The position numbers and the translations under genes were made by a program. The notes below the pieces were generated by a model, which was not told the DNA's origin, did not search any database, and saw only the letters and a program-made list of their open reading frames with translations. From assembly GCA_009739215.1 (NCBI GenBank), contig VSJF01000011.1, positions 1,240,001 through 1,304,000 of the forward strand: DNA of 64,000 nt. Direction: 5' to 3'. Below are positions 45,849 through 57,360 of the stretch, piece by piece. How positions within the stretch are numbered: the stretch's first letter is position 1; every line of letters begins with the position of its first letter. Origin of the DNA: Floccularia luteovirens (taxonomy: Eukaryota; Basidiomycota; Agaricomycetes; Agaricales; Squamanitaceae).

Positions 45849-47298
45849 TTCAAAGAGAAAGTTGTGTGTTTCTTTGTTGCCTTATTTTAAAGTCTGTATA
45901 TGTGCAAACCGAGTTTTTTTTTGTATTTTGAAGGTACTGAAAGATAGGTACGGTTGAGTTAGAGCCCAGGTATTAAGAAAGAGAGAATTGATACAGAAAC
46001 GCAGAAGGAGGGATATCCGGGAGGAGATGGATGGGAAGAGCAGGAAGGCGTGGAGTAAGGGTGATAGTGTAGAAGGTTGTCTGCACTCTAATTCGCGACG
46101 TGTCGTTGGTGCACGTGGCACGTGGTCAGTACACCCACTCTCTGACATAGTATACAACATCATCAATGATCACAATATTATGTCCCACCATATAAAGATT
46201 TACCGACCAGGTACCACCAAGTGACTCATACAGCGGCGTTACACTCGGTTTTCTTCTGGAATACGTGTACAGGTAAAAGTAAAACCGGAGAGTATTTCTG
46301 ATTCTCAGACAAAACATACGTCTGACTGATACGGACTTAATCACAACTAAGTTGCCGGATGCAAAATCAAACATCGGTTGGAAGATAGCGTCTGACAAGT
46401 CCTTTTTTCCTTCTTTTGTACAATATCAATCAGTGGCAGATAAATTCCCCACAGTCCAGAATCCAGACCAGCTCTAGAGCCATCGAGAAATATCACATAT
46501 ATACACGGACTTACTATTATGCTGTCCCAATCCTCGTCGACAAACTGGTCCGTACAACTTAGAACCTGAACACTGCGTACTGTTCAGAGTCTGGAATTCC
46601 AGATATGACACCTGATTTACCCTGTCACTTAGTCAAATGGTACCGATGGGATATAGTGGGTCTATAATTCTCCTATCTGCTAAGCTTGGTTTCGCTGTCT
46701 GAAACCTTCTTTGTTCAGATTGTATAGTGTATGTATATTCGACACGGCGGCGCAGTACAGAAACTTAGTAAGTATGTAGCTACCAATTCTTGTGAACGGT
46801 TAAATAAACCACCTTTAACCCACATGGCTTTTAGAACTAGAGGGGCTCATATCTATCGAAGTCGGGATGGCAGCCGGAATAATTCTTTCTAATAGCCAGC
46901 CCACAAATGACGAGTCGTTTCTCCTTCTGATTATGAGATCGAAGACATTAATCAGGAGCGAACTTGGCACGGTCTTAGCTTCGACCCTATTCTGAGCTCA
47001 AGTGCATCCTGTTCAGTCAAAATTGATGAACATTGCAACATTCACAAGGGATTGAGACGAAAGTTTATAAGTTATTGTTAATGGCTCCTTTAATGCAGAT
47101 TTTCAAACAGACACAGGAATCCTGAAATGAAACTGGACTACGTTTTTGAACGCTGAAGAAACTTGTATATTGGATCTTGTTGGAAATGTGCCTACAGACG
47201 AAATAGTACTATTCCCGCATGCTCCTTCACGAGAATTCTCATATTTCTCAAAAACAAATACGCTGGTAGGCATTATACGACATGTCCACCTACTCCAT
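45849..47298. other. Upstream DNA of SPC2 and inner edge of right repeat arm
   Basis: Two CACGTG boxes stand side by side at 46112-46117 and 46119-46124, about 265 bases before the SPC2 start. Similarity to the left arm begins near 46850. No gene is seen; short open frames at 45988-46398 are not convincing. Confidence 0.5.
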
Positions 47299-47793
47299 TC
47301 ATAGCCCGAGACTGATGGGAGTGCAGCCAAGAGTGATCAACCCGTTGAATGTGTTACCAGTGCAGCAAGCAGCTTGGTTTACGCTATTTAAATAAATAAA
47401 AATCAATCTGCGGCCTCAAGAAAGCATACACAAAAAAATTTACCAGTTAGTGCTACCGAGAAGGAGCGGGCTGCAGGTCACTGTATTTCAATGTCAAGTT
47501 GAGCATTTCAAACGTTTAACTCGATTATAGAAACACTAACATCCAACCTGGCCGGTAAGAGGGTCAAGAACGATACCAAGGAGGCCGGAGAGAAGGCTGA
47601 CTGCCTGACTCGTGGACTGTACAAGTTCTTGGTTAGAGCCATGCGTTCGAGCGAATAAACATCAACTCACATCCTGTACGGAGTTGCAGCATTGTATAGA
47701 ACCAGTGCTGCAAGTATCGTCACGGGGAATGGCGGTGGCTGCCGCAAGGAGAGGAAGAGCAAAGATGGCGAATGAGCTGATACGAGCGAACAT
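47299..47793 (-). CDS. Class I hydrophobin, array copy 7 (mosaic)
   Basis: Four exons: 47793-47671, 47616-47541, 47480-47444, 47383-47299; 321 bases, 106 aa, the shortest copy. Exon 1 is of the second subtype ([20 protein letters not shown]) with the shortest linker (PRDDT) and C-STGSIQ-CC. Exon 2 is of the first subtype ([19 protein letters not shown]). Exon 4 has CVNQAACC and ends GCTPISLGL. All eight cysteines are intact. Position mirrors copy 6. Confidence 0.92.
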
Positions 47794-49182
47794 TGTGATG
47801 ATTGTGATTCTTGTTACTACTTGTGAGTGTGTAGTTTGAACTGGAGTTTGAGGATATGTATAGGTGGTTTTTATACTACCATGGCCTTTGAATTTGCAAC
47901 ATTAGGAAAGCAGCACAACATGCTTTTTGACATCCACGTTGTGTTGACAAGACTTCCAAGACTTGGGTGAAGTGTCACCCCATGACCAGATGGGGTACAT
48001 AATTTCTTGTATCATGAGGTGTATAAAGACTGGCACTCTTCTGTGATAGTAGAATCCGTGGTTCGAGGCCAGGTCCTGATACCAATGAATATCAAAGAAT
48101 TCCAGGACTCTTCAAAGATGTACCGCTCCCCGCAATAGATGTGATTATTGCCAGCAAGTAAGAATTAAATGAAGGCAAGGACACTTGGATCTATAGAACA
48201 AGACACCGGAGATTAAGCGCTGGAAGTGATCAATTAGTGAGAGGATGGTGCTTCCGTGCCACGCTGATACATCCACCTGAGTTGTCCCGTTATTAAACAA
48301 TCCCGGCTATCAATCAATGTGTGGGAATGGTCATGGCTGTGGGGGTCAAAAGTTGGCGTATGTCAATCGTAAGCTCATTCATTTTAATGTCAAGTCAAGC
48401 AGAACTGGCCTTGCTAGTGACATTTTATCGCAATATTCATCAAGCGGAGATGATTCTATTACATGTATGTATAATCACGCGATGAAAGTGTGAGATATGA
48501 AAACTGGGAATAGGTGAAAAAGATGATTCGATAAATGAACAGCTGTTTAGTTTTTGCCATCATGAGGTTTGTTCGGCAACTCAGTAAGCACTTACTGATC
48601 AATCATTAATACACGGGTTTCTACTGTATGCATCAGTGAATTTTCTAGAAATAATTTTATTCGTTGGCGATGAAGCAAGCTATTGATAGCACCCTAGCGA
48701 ACCTGCGTATTATGTATGGTATTTATATTTATGGCGTCGCTCTATTTTCTATGGAATAAGGATATAAAAGTAAGTTATGTTTACTGACCAATACCCGTGA
48801 ATTGCAAATCCGGATAGAAGTATTGAAGTGAGGATGGTAGCTGGATTGAGTTCTTTTTGTTTGCCGGCCCACATATGACTTCCCTTTCAATTGTGGGATT
48901 GAAGGAACGGTTTGGGAATGGTTTTGGTACGGAGGAAAGTGTATTAGTTCACGTTAACGTTAACTTCATACCTCATTTAATACAGATTTCAAAAAGGATT
49001 AGGGAACCCTGCCATCAAACCAGTCTATCTTTTTGAACACTGGAGAAAATTGTATATTGCATATTTTTGGAAATGTGCCTACAGACGAAATACTACTACT
49101 CCCGCATGGTCCTTCACGAGAATTCCCATATTTCTCATATGTCAAACTTGTAGGCGTTATATGACGTGTCCATCCACTACGT
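47794..49182. repeat. Hydrophobin-array spacer 7 (inverted)
   Basis: Reverse-complement counterpart of spacer 6 (42103-43419), without any intact gene. Confidence 0.65.
47868..47875 (-). promoter_or_regulatory. TATA box of hydrophobin 7
   Basis: TATAAAAA on the minus strand, 82 bases before the ATG, next to CCATGGTAG. Confidence 0.8.
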
Positions 49183-49680
49183 TCACAGCCCGAGATTGAG
49201 GGGGCTGCAGCCAAGAGTGATCAACCCGTTGAAGGTGTTACCATCGCAGCAAGCTACTTGGTTGGCGCTATATTTTTTTCCAAATTAATTAGGGCCTCGG
49301 GAAAGTATATGCGTAAATAAATTTACCAGTTAGTACTACCAAGAAGGAGCGGGCTGCAGGCCACTGTAATGCAATGTCAGTCATGCTTGTTAATTGTATT
49401 ATAGAAACACTAACAGCCAACTTGGGCAGTAATAGAGCCAAGATCGATACCAAGGAGACCAGCGAGCTGGCTGATCTCAGTGCTCGTGGACTGTACAAGT
49501 TGTTAATTGGAGCCATACGTTCGAGGGAGTGATATATCAACTCACGTTCTGTATGGAGTTGCAGCAATTTACAGAACCAGTGCTGCAAGAAGTGGTGGGA
49601 GCACCATCGCGGGGAACAGCGGTGGATACGACAAGGAGAGGGAGAGCAAAGATGGCGAAAGAGGTGATACGAGCGAACAT
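49183..49680 (-). CDS. Class I hydrophobin, array copy 8
   Basis: Four exons: 49680-49546, 49490-49415, 49363-49327, 49267-49183; 333 bases, 110 aa. Second subtype ([19 protein letters not shown]) with linker PRDGAPTTS as in copy 3, Ala in [13 protein letters not shown] as in copy 3, and Asp in [11 protein letters not shown]. The signal peptide has drifted to [11 protein letters not shown] but remains hydrophobic. All eight cysteines are intact. Position mirrors copy 5, yet the sequence is closer to copy 3. Confidence 0.93.
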
Positions 49681-49754
49681 TGTGATGATTGTGATTCTTG
49701 TTACTACTTGTGGGTGTGTAGTTTGAACTGGGGTTTGAGGATGAGTCTAGGTGG

Positions 49755-49762
49755 TTTTTATA
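49755..49762 (-). promoter_or_regulatory. TATA box of hydrophobin 8
   Basis: TATAAAAA on the minus strand, 82 bases before the ATG. Confidence 0.8.
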
Positions 49763-50869
49763 CCGCCATGGCCTTTGAGTTTGCAACATGAGAAAAGTAG
49801 CACAATATGATTTTTGACATCCACGTTGTGTTGGCAGAACTTCCAAGACTTGGGTGAAATGTCACCCCAACACCAGATGGGGTTCATAATTCCTTGTATC
49901 ATGAGGTGGATAAGGAGCTCTGACGTTGATAGTATAGCTTATGGTTCGAGATCACGTAAAAGGCTGTCTGATCTGTGAAATCCTGCAGTTGTCCGGCTTT
50001 TTTTCATGCTTCTCTTGACCGACAGCGAAGAATTTCAAGTTTAAGTCCTCAAGATGTACCACGCCCAATGGCAGCACCTGCGAATGTCAGTCAAATGAAG
50101 GCAAGGACACTTGATCCGATACAATTTACAATCAGCAAAAAGACACCGGAGGTTAAGCGCTGTAGGTGATTAACTAGTGACAGGACGGTTCCTCCGACAT
50201 GCCACGTGGTGGGTCTGTAAATCTTTATATCCACCTGAGTTGTCCTGCTGATCGACCGTTGTTAAATAATCCCGGCTTTTAATTAATCAATGAGAATGGA
50301 AGATGATTCAAATGGTGAAAAAGTTAACGCACGTCTATTGTGAGATCATTCATTTTAACGCCAAATCAGTTCTGAAGTTGTGTTACCTGTATATCAGACG
50401 AGACCAAGCCACATTCTATCGCAAAATTTATCAAGCGGATGATTCAAGCTCCAAGGCCTCGATTTCGAATCTGAATAATAAGTTGTGAGATATAAAAACT
50501 GGGACGTCAACACCTGCCTGGAATGAATTGCTCTTTAGTTTTTGCTATCATGATGGGGTTTGTTCGGCAACTCTGTCACTTAGCCTCACTCCTTGTGAAT
50601 TTTCTTATGCCTTATCATAAGCGACAACTTCTTTATATTGATGGTGTGAGTGTGTACAACCTTTTGCTGGGAAGCAAGAAATATCGGAATTCATTATGAA
50701 TTGACTTTTGTCCGTGGACATCTGGACACATGGTTAATATGTCAAATGTTTTCTAGGAAATACCCATTTGTAAAGTATCATATGGTACAAGTTTGCACGT
50801 TCATGGTTTTAGATATCAAAGAAAGGTATAAAGCAAGCTTTAGTACGCATATAGCCTCAGGTTAAACTT
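49763..50869. repeat. Shared upstream block of hydrophobin 8 (inverted)
   Basis: About 1.1 kb that is the reverse complement of the block upstream of copies 1-5. No intact gene; it leads to the divergent relic at 50870. Confidence 0.65.
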
Positions 50870-51045
50870 CAGACTCACAAGTAGTAAAATAACAAATATC
50901 CACCACATTGCTCGCTCGCACTGCGTCATGGTGGGCCAATAGCGGCGCTGTCACCTTATTAAGAAGACAGGCTGATTTTTTTGTTGTAAAACAACGCAAA
51001 CTAGGGGGTTATTGCATAGACAACTCATTCAATGACCAGTTCTCT
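50870..51045 (+). pseudogene. Decayed divergent hydrophobin 5
   Basis: Leader CTTCAGACTCACAAGTAGTA, then TTGCTCGCTCGCACTGCGTC, where live genes have ATGTTCGCTCGTATCAGCTC, so the start codon is TTG. After a deletion an exon-4-like stretch follows (CGCAAACTAGGGGG ... ACTCATTCAATGACC), with stops where live genes encode [13 protein letters not shown]. It lies at the outer end of the right arm, divergent from copy 8. Confidence 0.75.
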
Positions 51046-51766
51046 CATAAACCTCAAACTTTGAATGCACTTACGGTTGCAGCTATATAAGAGGGTGCAG
51101 ATATTCATGTTATAATAACTTCCATATGGTTGGTTCTGCAAATCGATTAGTAACTGCTGGGTGTATAGACAGCGAAAGATAAGCCCAACCTTCTCTAAAG
51201 CAAGTCAATCCGAGTGGTGCAGCACAAGAGTCATTGAAGCTGTGATTCTAGAATAGTTCGAATGTTATCTGAAATAAGCCTGGCAATACTAAGTGACTAC
51301 AATTGACATCAGCTATTTCTCCCTTGATAGGATGAGTACAATTATAAAAACGAAGCACGGCCTTACGGACTTATTAATACAACTAGATCTTTAAGAAGCA
51401 CGGATCAAATACTTGAAAATGGGTCGCCATCCCGACCGGCATCATGGTTTCGTCAATGGTTTTAGGTTGTTTCATCTAGTGTAAGTTTGCATCTTTCGTG
51501 AATGAGTTGGGCATATTAGATGGTCCTTGGTCATGTACCAGTCGACGAGTATATAGGAATTGTGATATGTGTAGTGTAATTATTTGCAAATAGTGATTAT
51601 AAAGGATCATGTTCACATCATAACATGAACGTCCCTGTTTATTATGTCACTGCCACACGTACCCTCATGTACCCATAAGCATCGGTTTCAAAACGCCTTT
51701 CTCTCCCCTACACCCAGGTTGTAACCCCATACTTTGGGGTACGAATAGCTAGAGGCGGTAGGACTA
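51046..51766. other. Intergenic between hydrophobin array and NLR gene
   Basis: Upstream DNA of the NLR gene; no repeat-unit similarity and no gene seen. Confidence 0.5.
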
Positions 51767-54700
51767 ATGTCTTGCTTTGGTGGATCTGCGGCAGACCAAA
51801 GAATCGATGATGTACTAAATAGTGCGAAATGGCTGCTGGACACAGGAGGCGGTCTTTTAGGCCTTTCCCCGATCCCTGGACTTGATGTTGCCGCTTCAAC
51901 TTTGTCGTTTCTCATAGGAATGGTCTTAGTAAGTCTTTACTTGAGTCTGGAGTTCCCCATCATTCGGAATGTAATATTTCTGCTATTGCAGCAAGCTAGA
52001 GGCAATGAAGGAACCAGAACAGACCTTGCAAACAACATCCAAACTCTCGCTGCCGTCATAGACAAGACGTTGAAACAAGCCAACGCTGCAATCAGCAAAA
52101 CAGAAGGATGCGAACAAAATAAAAAACACGATCGGCTTATAACATCCCCAGAGCTGGAGGAAAGGGTATCTTCCCTCATTAGGTCTGTGTTATTTGTATT
52201 TATAACAATAGCTCGCTCATGAGTATGCTAGAAATCTGCAAGATTTAACCAAAGAGGCAGCCAAACTAGGAGAAGGCTCATTCTTTATTAAATGCCTGCG
52301 CAGCAGCAGCAATGCAGACACGTTGTCAACACTCAAGGGGGGAGTCGAAGAGGCGACTAGGAACTTCACGGTGGGTCGTGATCATGTAATAAGGCTAAGG
52401 GTAAGAAATTGGCTGACATTGTAGTATGAAGATCCAAGGTCAAATCACTATTGAAATGCTCATAAATGGAGTAGTGGAAAACATACAACGTATTGATAAC
52501 AATGTGGAGGTATGAGTCATGTTGCTACCTCTAAGGTATTCCTATTGACAAAGATTCAAAGGTCATGATGCACAATCAACAAGACGATAGTTAGTTTCAT
52601 TTATTACCATGCCTAGGTGCATCGATTAATTATGTATATTAACATTATAGTGGACGAAAAAGCACTGGAAGGCCTTCCCTACGTCAATGCCCGGTACTCT
52701 TCAGCGTTGAATCCAACGACGTCAGGAGTGCTTGAAGGAACCCGCGTCGGTATGCTGGAGGAGCTTACTCGATGGACTCGTGGGCCTGAAGAGAATGGAC
52801 GCGATCCTCTCATCTATGTACTCAGCGGTGGCGCTGGAACAGGAAAGTCAACCATTGCAGTAGAAATGTCAAAGCGACTAGACGACGAGAAAACACTTGG
52901 CGCGTCGTTTTTCTTCGTTCGCGGTGCGGAAAAGTTGAACACGGCCCGATATGTTTTGGCCACTCTGGCCTACCAACTAGCGCGTGCACACAAGGACTTG
53001 TACCCACACATCGTCGCTGCGGCTCGTGCCTATCTCAAGCAAGGAAAACAGGGTCAACAACTCGAATTTGACCTTGAAGACCTTATAATCAACCCCTTGA
53101 AAAATGTCTCCCCCTCTCATCCACGGCTAATCATCGTTATAGATGCATTAGATGAATGTACAGAGACGGCTCAGGATGAAGTTGTCCGCCTACTGTACCT
53201 CTTTCTACAACGATTACCAGAAGTCCCATTCGCTCTCCGCATTCTCCTCACTACGCGTCCAGAGATGCATATCCAAGATGCACTCGACTCGGTCGAGTTC
53301 CGCAAGGTTTTGAAGCCTTTCAGGTTACATGATATCCCACTTGGAATTGTAGATGCAGATATCACGCTCTTCCTGCGTGCAAAGCTCGCATTACTGAGCT
53401 GTGGCGCAGAGATATTTGCTAAACGTCCCAAGGCTGTAGATGAACTCACCAAACGTGCTGCAGGGTTATTCATTTACGCTGCAACTATCATCAATTTTTT
53501 AAAACGAGATACCGAACACGCGATTGACTTCCTTGATATACTCTTCTCCGAAAGCCCCGAGGAGGTAGCGTTTAGCCTTAAACAACTCGATAGGTTATAT
53601 CTAACTGTGCTGCGTAATGCTTTCTCCCATGATGACCTCAAACGTCCTGGTACCATAGGAAACCTCCAGACTGTGCTGGGCAGTCTCGCACTATTACAGG
53701 ACCATGTATCTGCAAATGTGTTGGAAGATCTGGTTGGCGTATCTGTAAAAGACACAAAATATGCGTTGCGTCGTCTAGGATCAGTCATCCTTGCCCCAGA
53801 GGACGAAAAGGGTGACATCCGTATGCTACATGCTAGCTTCCCTCAATACCTTATCGATAAAGAACGGTGCGAAAACGAGGCCTTTTACATCGATCCTTCC
53901 ATCCATCATGCTCGATTAGCATCTGCTTCACTAGCCCTGTTGAGCAGGAAGTATTTGCTAACAGAAAACATATGCAAATTGCAAGATTGCTCGGTACCGA
54001 AACAAAGTATTCCTGATTTGCAGGACCGGGTCAAGAAAAATATCCCTGCGCATTTACAGTATGCGTGCATCCATTGGGCGACACATTTGTCAGAAAGCGA
54101 GGCGAGCCCGCAATTACTAGATTTGTTGGTGAAATTTATGACGACAAAGTTGATGATTTGGCTGGAGGCGCTTAGCTACATGAATCGTCTAGAAGTGGCA
54201 GCTCCAGCACTTCTTGCGGCACGTACTTGGTATCAGGCAAGTGTGTTCACTAGATCTATATCATACCCAGTGCTCAGTTCATCGACTAGCATAATGCAGG
54301 AGACAAGCTTAGGACCGACATGCTAGATCTGATGAACGATGGTTATCGTCTCATGCTGGAGTTCTTCCTTCCTATCAACTTGTGTCCTGAGCAACTTTAC
54401 ATCTCCGCATTTCCCTTAGCACCATCGTGTAAGCTCACTGAGATCTACGCCCACCTCATCACATCCTCCAATCGTCCTATCCCAATGAGGCTAGCCACGT
54501 CGCGTAATTCGAAGTGGGGATCCTGTCTTCGTGTTATTGAATCAGGTGCTCGGGTAGTTTACTGTACCAAGTTTTCCCCGAATGGACGTTGGCTCGTTTC
54601 TGGGTCCTCGGACAAAGCGGTACAAGTATGGGATGCGACGAACTGGAACGTTAGGGAAAACCCTAGTAGGACATACGGATGAAGTTGTTTCCATCGCATG

Positions 54701-56282
54701 GGCACCACATGGGAGGCGATTTGCTTCTGGCTCTCGGGACGGGACTTTTAGAGTTTGGGATATGGCGTCCGGTGCACAAGTGCACATACAGAGAGTCCAT
54801 CGCTCTAATTGTGCAGTATTTGGGATAGCTTGGGCTCCCGATGCGAAGCACGTTATCACTGGCGTTGCACCAGGTGGATTGCAAGTATGGAATATAGTTA
54901 ATGGTCGGGAGGCTAAAACCGGAAAGACCGTTCGTGCGCTTACATGTGCAGTGGATGTTTCCAAGGATGCTAGTCGTGCAGTAGATGGGTCGGCCGACGG
55001 GAAGATTCGTTTATGGGAAATAGACATGGCAGCTGGTGAACGTGATGCAACGAAGGTTCTGGAAGGCCACGAGTCGCAGGTTAATGGGGTCGTATTTTTG
55101 CACAATGATACTCAAGTCGCCTCATGCGCAAACGATAAGACCATCCGGGTTTGGGATGTCGAGTCGGGCAAGACCTTGCATGTGGTACAAGCTCATTCAG
55201 TAGAAGTGACATCCTTGGCAGTTTCTCAAAAGGGAGACGTTGTAGCATCTGGTTCTGGTTTTCTGGACCGTAGCATTCGTGTCTGGGATTCGAAAACATG
55301 GGAGTTGCTGTATAGTTTGCAAGATCATACGAATTCTCTCACGTCAGTTTCATTCTCGCCCGACGATGAGCGCCTCGCGTCATCTGCGATGGATTCTACG
55401 ATACGGCTATGGGACCTATCCCAACGAGGCAACAAAACATCATCGACAGAACCAATCGTAGGACACAAATCCGCAATAACGGGTGTCATATTTTCTCGGG
55501 ATGGTAGCCGGATTGCAACGGTATCTACAGACGAAACAGTCATGATCTGGACTGCACCAAATTGGGAGAAGTTTTGTGTTCTTCCAGGAATTATCGGTAA
55601 TAAAGGGTCTGCTGCTTTTTCTTTGGATGGTCTTGAGCTGGCAGTTGCTGCTAAAGCGGAAGAAGAAGCAGGCTCTTCTTCAGATTATGGCTATATTGAA
55701 GAAGATACTGATAGGAGCGGGTTGATTAACATCTGGGATATCAGCACTTCCACACCCCGTATCGCACGTACTTTGCCTAATGCGGCTTTTGAAGTGGAGG
55801 TGCTTGCATGGTCTAATAACGGATTATGGATTGCGGGTGGGACAGATAGTAGAGAGTCTAACCCTACTCTTCGAATCTGGGAAGCAACAACTGGTCAAAT
55901 CCTTGCACGTATCGAACTCGATTTCTCAGGACCACAGATAGAGAGTACCGATTATCTGGAATTTTCTGAAGACGATTCGAAGTTGTATATAAGAACTCTC
56001 CTCAATGATCAGATGGTTTTCCAGTGGAAGGAAGGGAATAAGTTGAATGCGAAGAAGGAGAAGTGGAGGACTCGGATAGAGAGTGGAGAGTTTTGTGAAG
56101 AAGACGGGTGGATTATGAGAGCGGGGGATGTTGAGAAGACAAAGTTGTGTTGGATACCTGGATCGAGGAGAGGAGAAGTTGCTACTGCAGTGGCGGGATG
56201 GGGGGATTATTATGCTGTTGGTGGTGGGTCTGGTCAATTTACAGTCCTGCAGCTTGGGAATGTTCCCAAGGTGAACATGTGA
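51767..56282 (+). CDS. NLR-type STAND protein: helical N-terminus, NACHT, WD40 repeats; frame interrupted once
   Basis: Seven exons: 51767-51928, 51992-52182, 52232-52370, 52432-52509, 52562-52589, 52651-54240, 54300-56282; about 1389 aa. Residues 1-200 (AKWLLDTGGGLLGLSPIPGL ... VAASTLSFLI ... LITSPELEERVSSLIRNLQD) resemble the MLKL/HeLo-like four-helix bundle found at the N-terminus of fungal NLRs. NACHT follows: Walker A VLSGGAGTGKST (about residue 259) and Walker B LIIVIDALDEC (about 359). WD40 repeats run from about residue 812 to the end (VWDATTG..., IRVWD..., IRLWDLS...). Fungal NLRs act in non-self recognition and programmed cell death. One surplus A (AA at 54641-54642) breaks the frame inside the first WD repeat; dropping it gives a standard WD-TGTLGKTLVGHTDEV join. 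Confidence 0.85.
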
Positions 56283-56644
56283 AGGAACCTACATAGATTG
56301 TATTTTATCGATGTGTTTTCTTGGACTGGAATGGTAGGGACTTCGGAAGGATATATGCTGTGATGATCCGCTATTGAGTTTCTATAATGACATTTGTAGA
56401 AGGCTTTATCGCTGCTCCATTTGTCAGTAGCAATTGTGCTCGCCTAGTTATATGGTTACTTTGAAACGATAATTGCAGAGTCTGAGAAGAGGGCAAAATA
56501 TGAGTTGAACAGAATGCATTTGTATTTTTCGTAACTATGCGTGATGATATCATTTCCTATATATAACAAGTAAACACATTATGTGGAATAATCATTACAG
56601 TTACTTTCTCCCCAGGAATAAATGTAGCAATAAAAGATATTCGT
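56283..56644. other. 3' flanks of convergent genes
   Basis: The NLR (+) and the eIF4E-binding-like gene (-) converge here. AT-rich, no gene. Confidence 0.5.
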
Positions 56645-57360
56645 TTACATGGCAGAAACAGCTGCACGCATTCCGCGCCAGCTGGCTCCTTCCACCAGCT
56701 TGAGAGCATTATGTCGCCCTTCAGGAGTACGACCCGCAGGTCGGTGACGGTGGGGCGCAGGTGCTACCTGGCGCGGCAGCTTAGCTTGCTTTTCTGCCGA
56801 GTGTTGTTGGGGATGTTGGGACTGTTGGGACTGTTGATGCTGATGCGGCAAATGATGTTTTTGCGATTGGTGTTGCTTTTGTGCGTGTTGGGTACAGTCC
56901 ATGGCTGCGCTCTTCCTGAGCGGCATGGTACTCCAACGCCTTTCGCATCTTGCGATTCATAACAACTTCTGGGAGAGCAGTACGGATTTGTTCCCGCGTT
57001 TCCGATGACATTCGCGCAAGAGGAGATTTAGATAGCGCAAGGAGGGTATCCCGAGAGTACATGTATGGGTGTGTTGGGGTATTTGACTCGGTCTTTGATT
57101 GGGTATTTTCGTGCGCGAGAGCTAAGAATATCGGGTCAGTTACAGTGTACAGTATCCCAGATATTAGATTAGACTACCCACTATGAGGATATGCTGAGCG
57201 GACAGAAGAAGCAGGGGAGGTAGCCCTGGATGAGGAGGCGGAATATGAAGGAAATGGAGGAGGAACCAGACCGAATAGAAGAGGTGTCGCTTGGAGTGCG
57301 TCTGTGGACTGGGATGTATATTCCGGAGAGCTTAGGTACGGAGATGGGATTGGGGCTCAT
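56645..57360 (-). CDS. Putative eIF4E-binding protein (4E-BP/Eap1-like), frame interrupted
   Basis: Minus-strand gene starting at ATG 57360 (MSPNPISVPKLSGIYIPVHR, then RTPSDTSSIRSGSSS). Conserved-looking pieces follow: ATSPASSVRSAYPH, an intron, then KYPTHPYMYSRDTLLALSKS and PEVVMNRKMRKALEYH, a Gln/His-rich stretch, and the C-terminus AGRTPEGRHNALKLVEGASW. YSRDTLLAL fits the eIF4E-docking consensus YxxxxL-hydrophobic; fungal proteins of this plan bind eIF4E and restrain cap-dependent translation. Two single-base surpluses are needed to connect the pieces: an AAA run at 57252-57254, and a CC or TT run near 56913-56916. The function is inferred from the motif alone. Confidence 0.5.

Larger units (their letters stand above)
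46850..50880 (-). repeat. Right arm of large inverted repeat
   Basis: Inverted counterpart of 40400-44560, with hydrophobin copies 7 and 8 on the minus strand in the mirrored order. Divergence between arms is visible as many substitutions and small indels, so the duplication is not very recent. Confidence 0.8.

Noticed and set aside
40400..50880. The inverted repeat as terminal repeats of a single giant transposon
   Set aside because: The arms contain hydrophobin genes and the loop a host housekeeping gene; no transposase or target-site duplication was seen.
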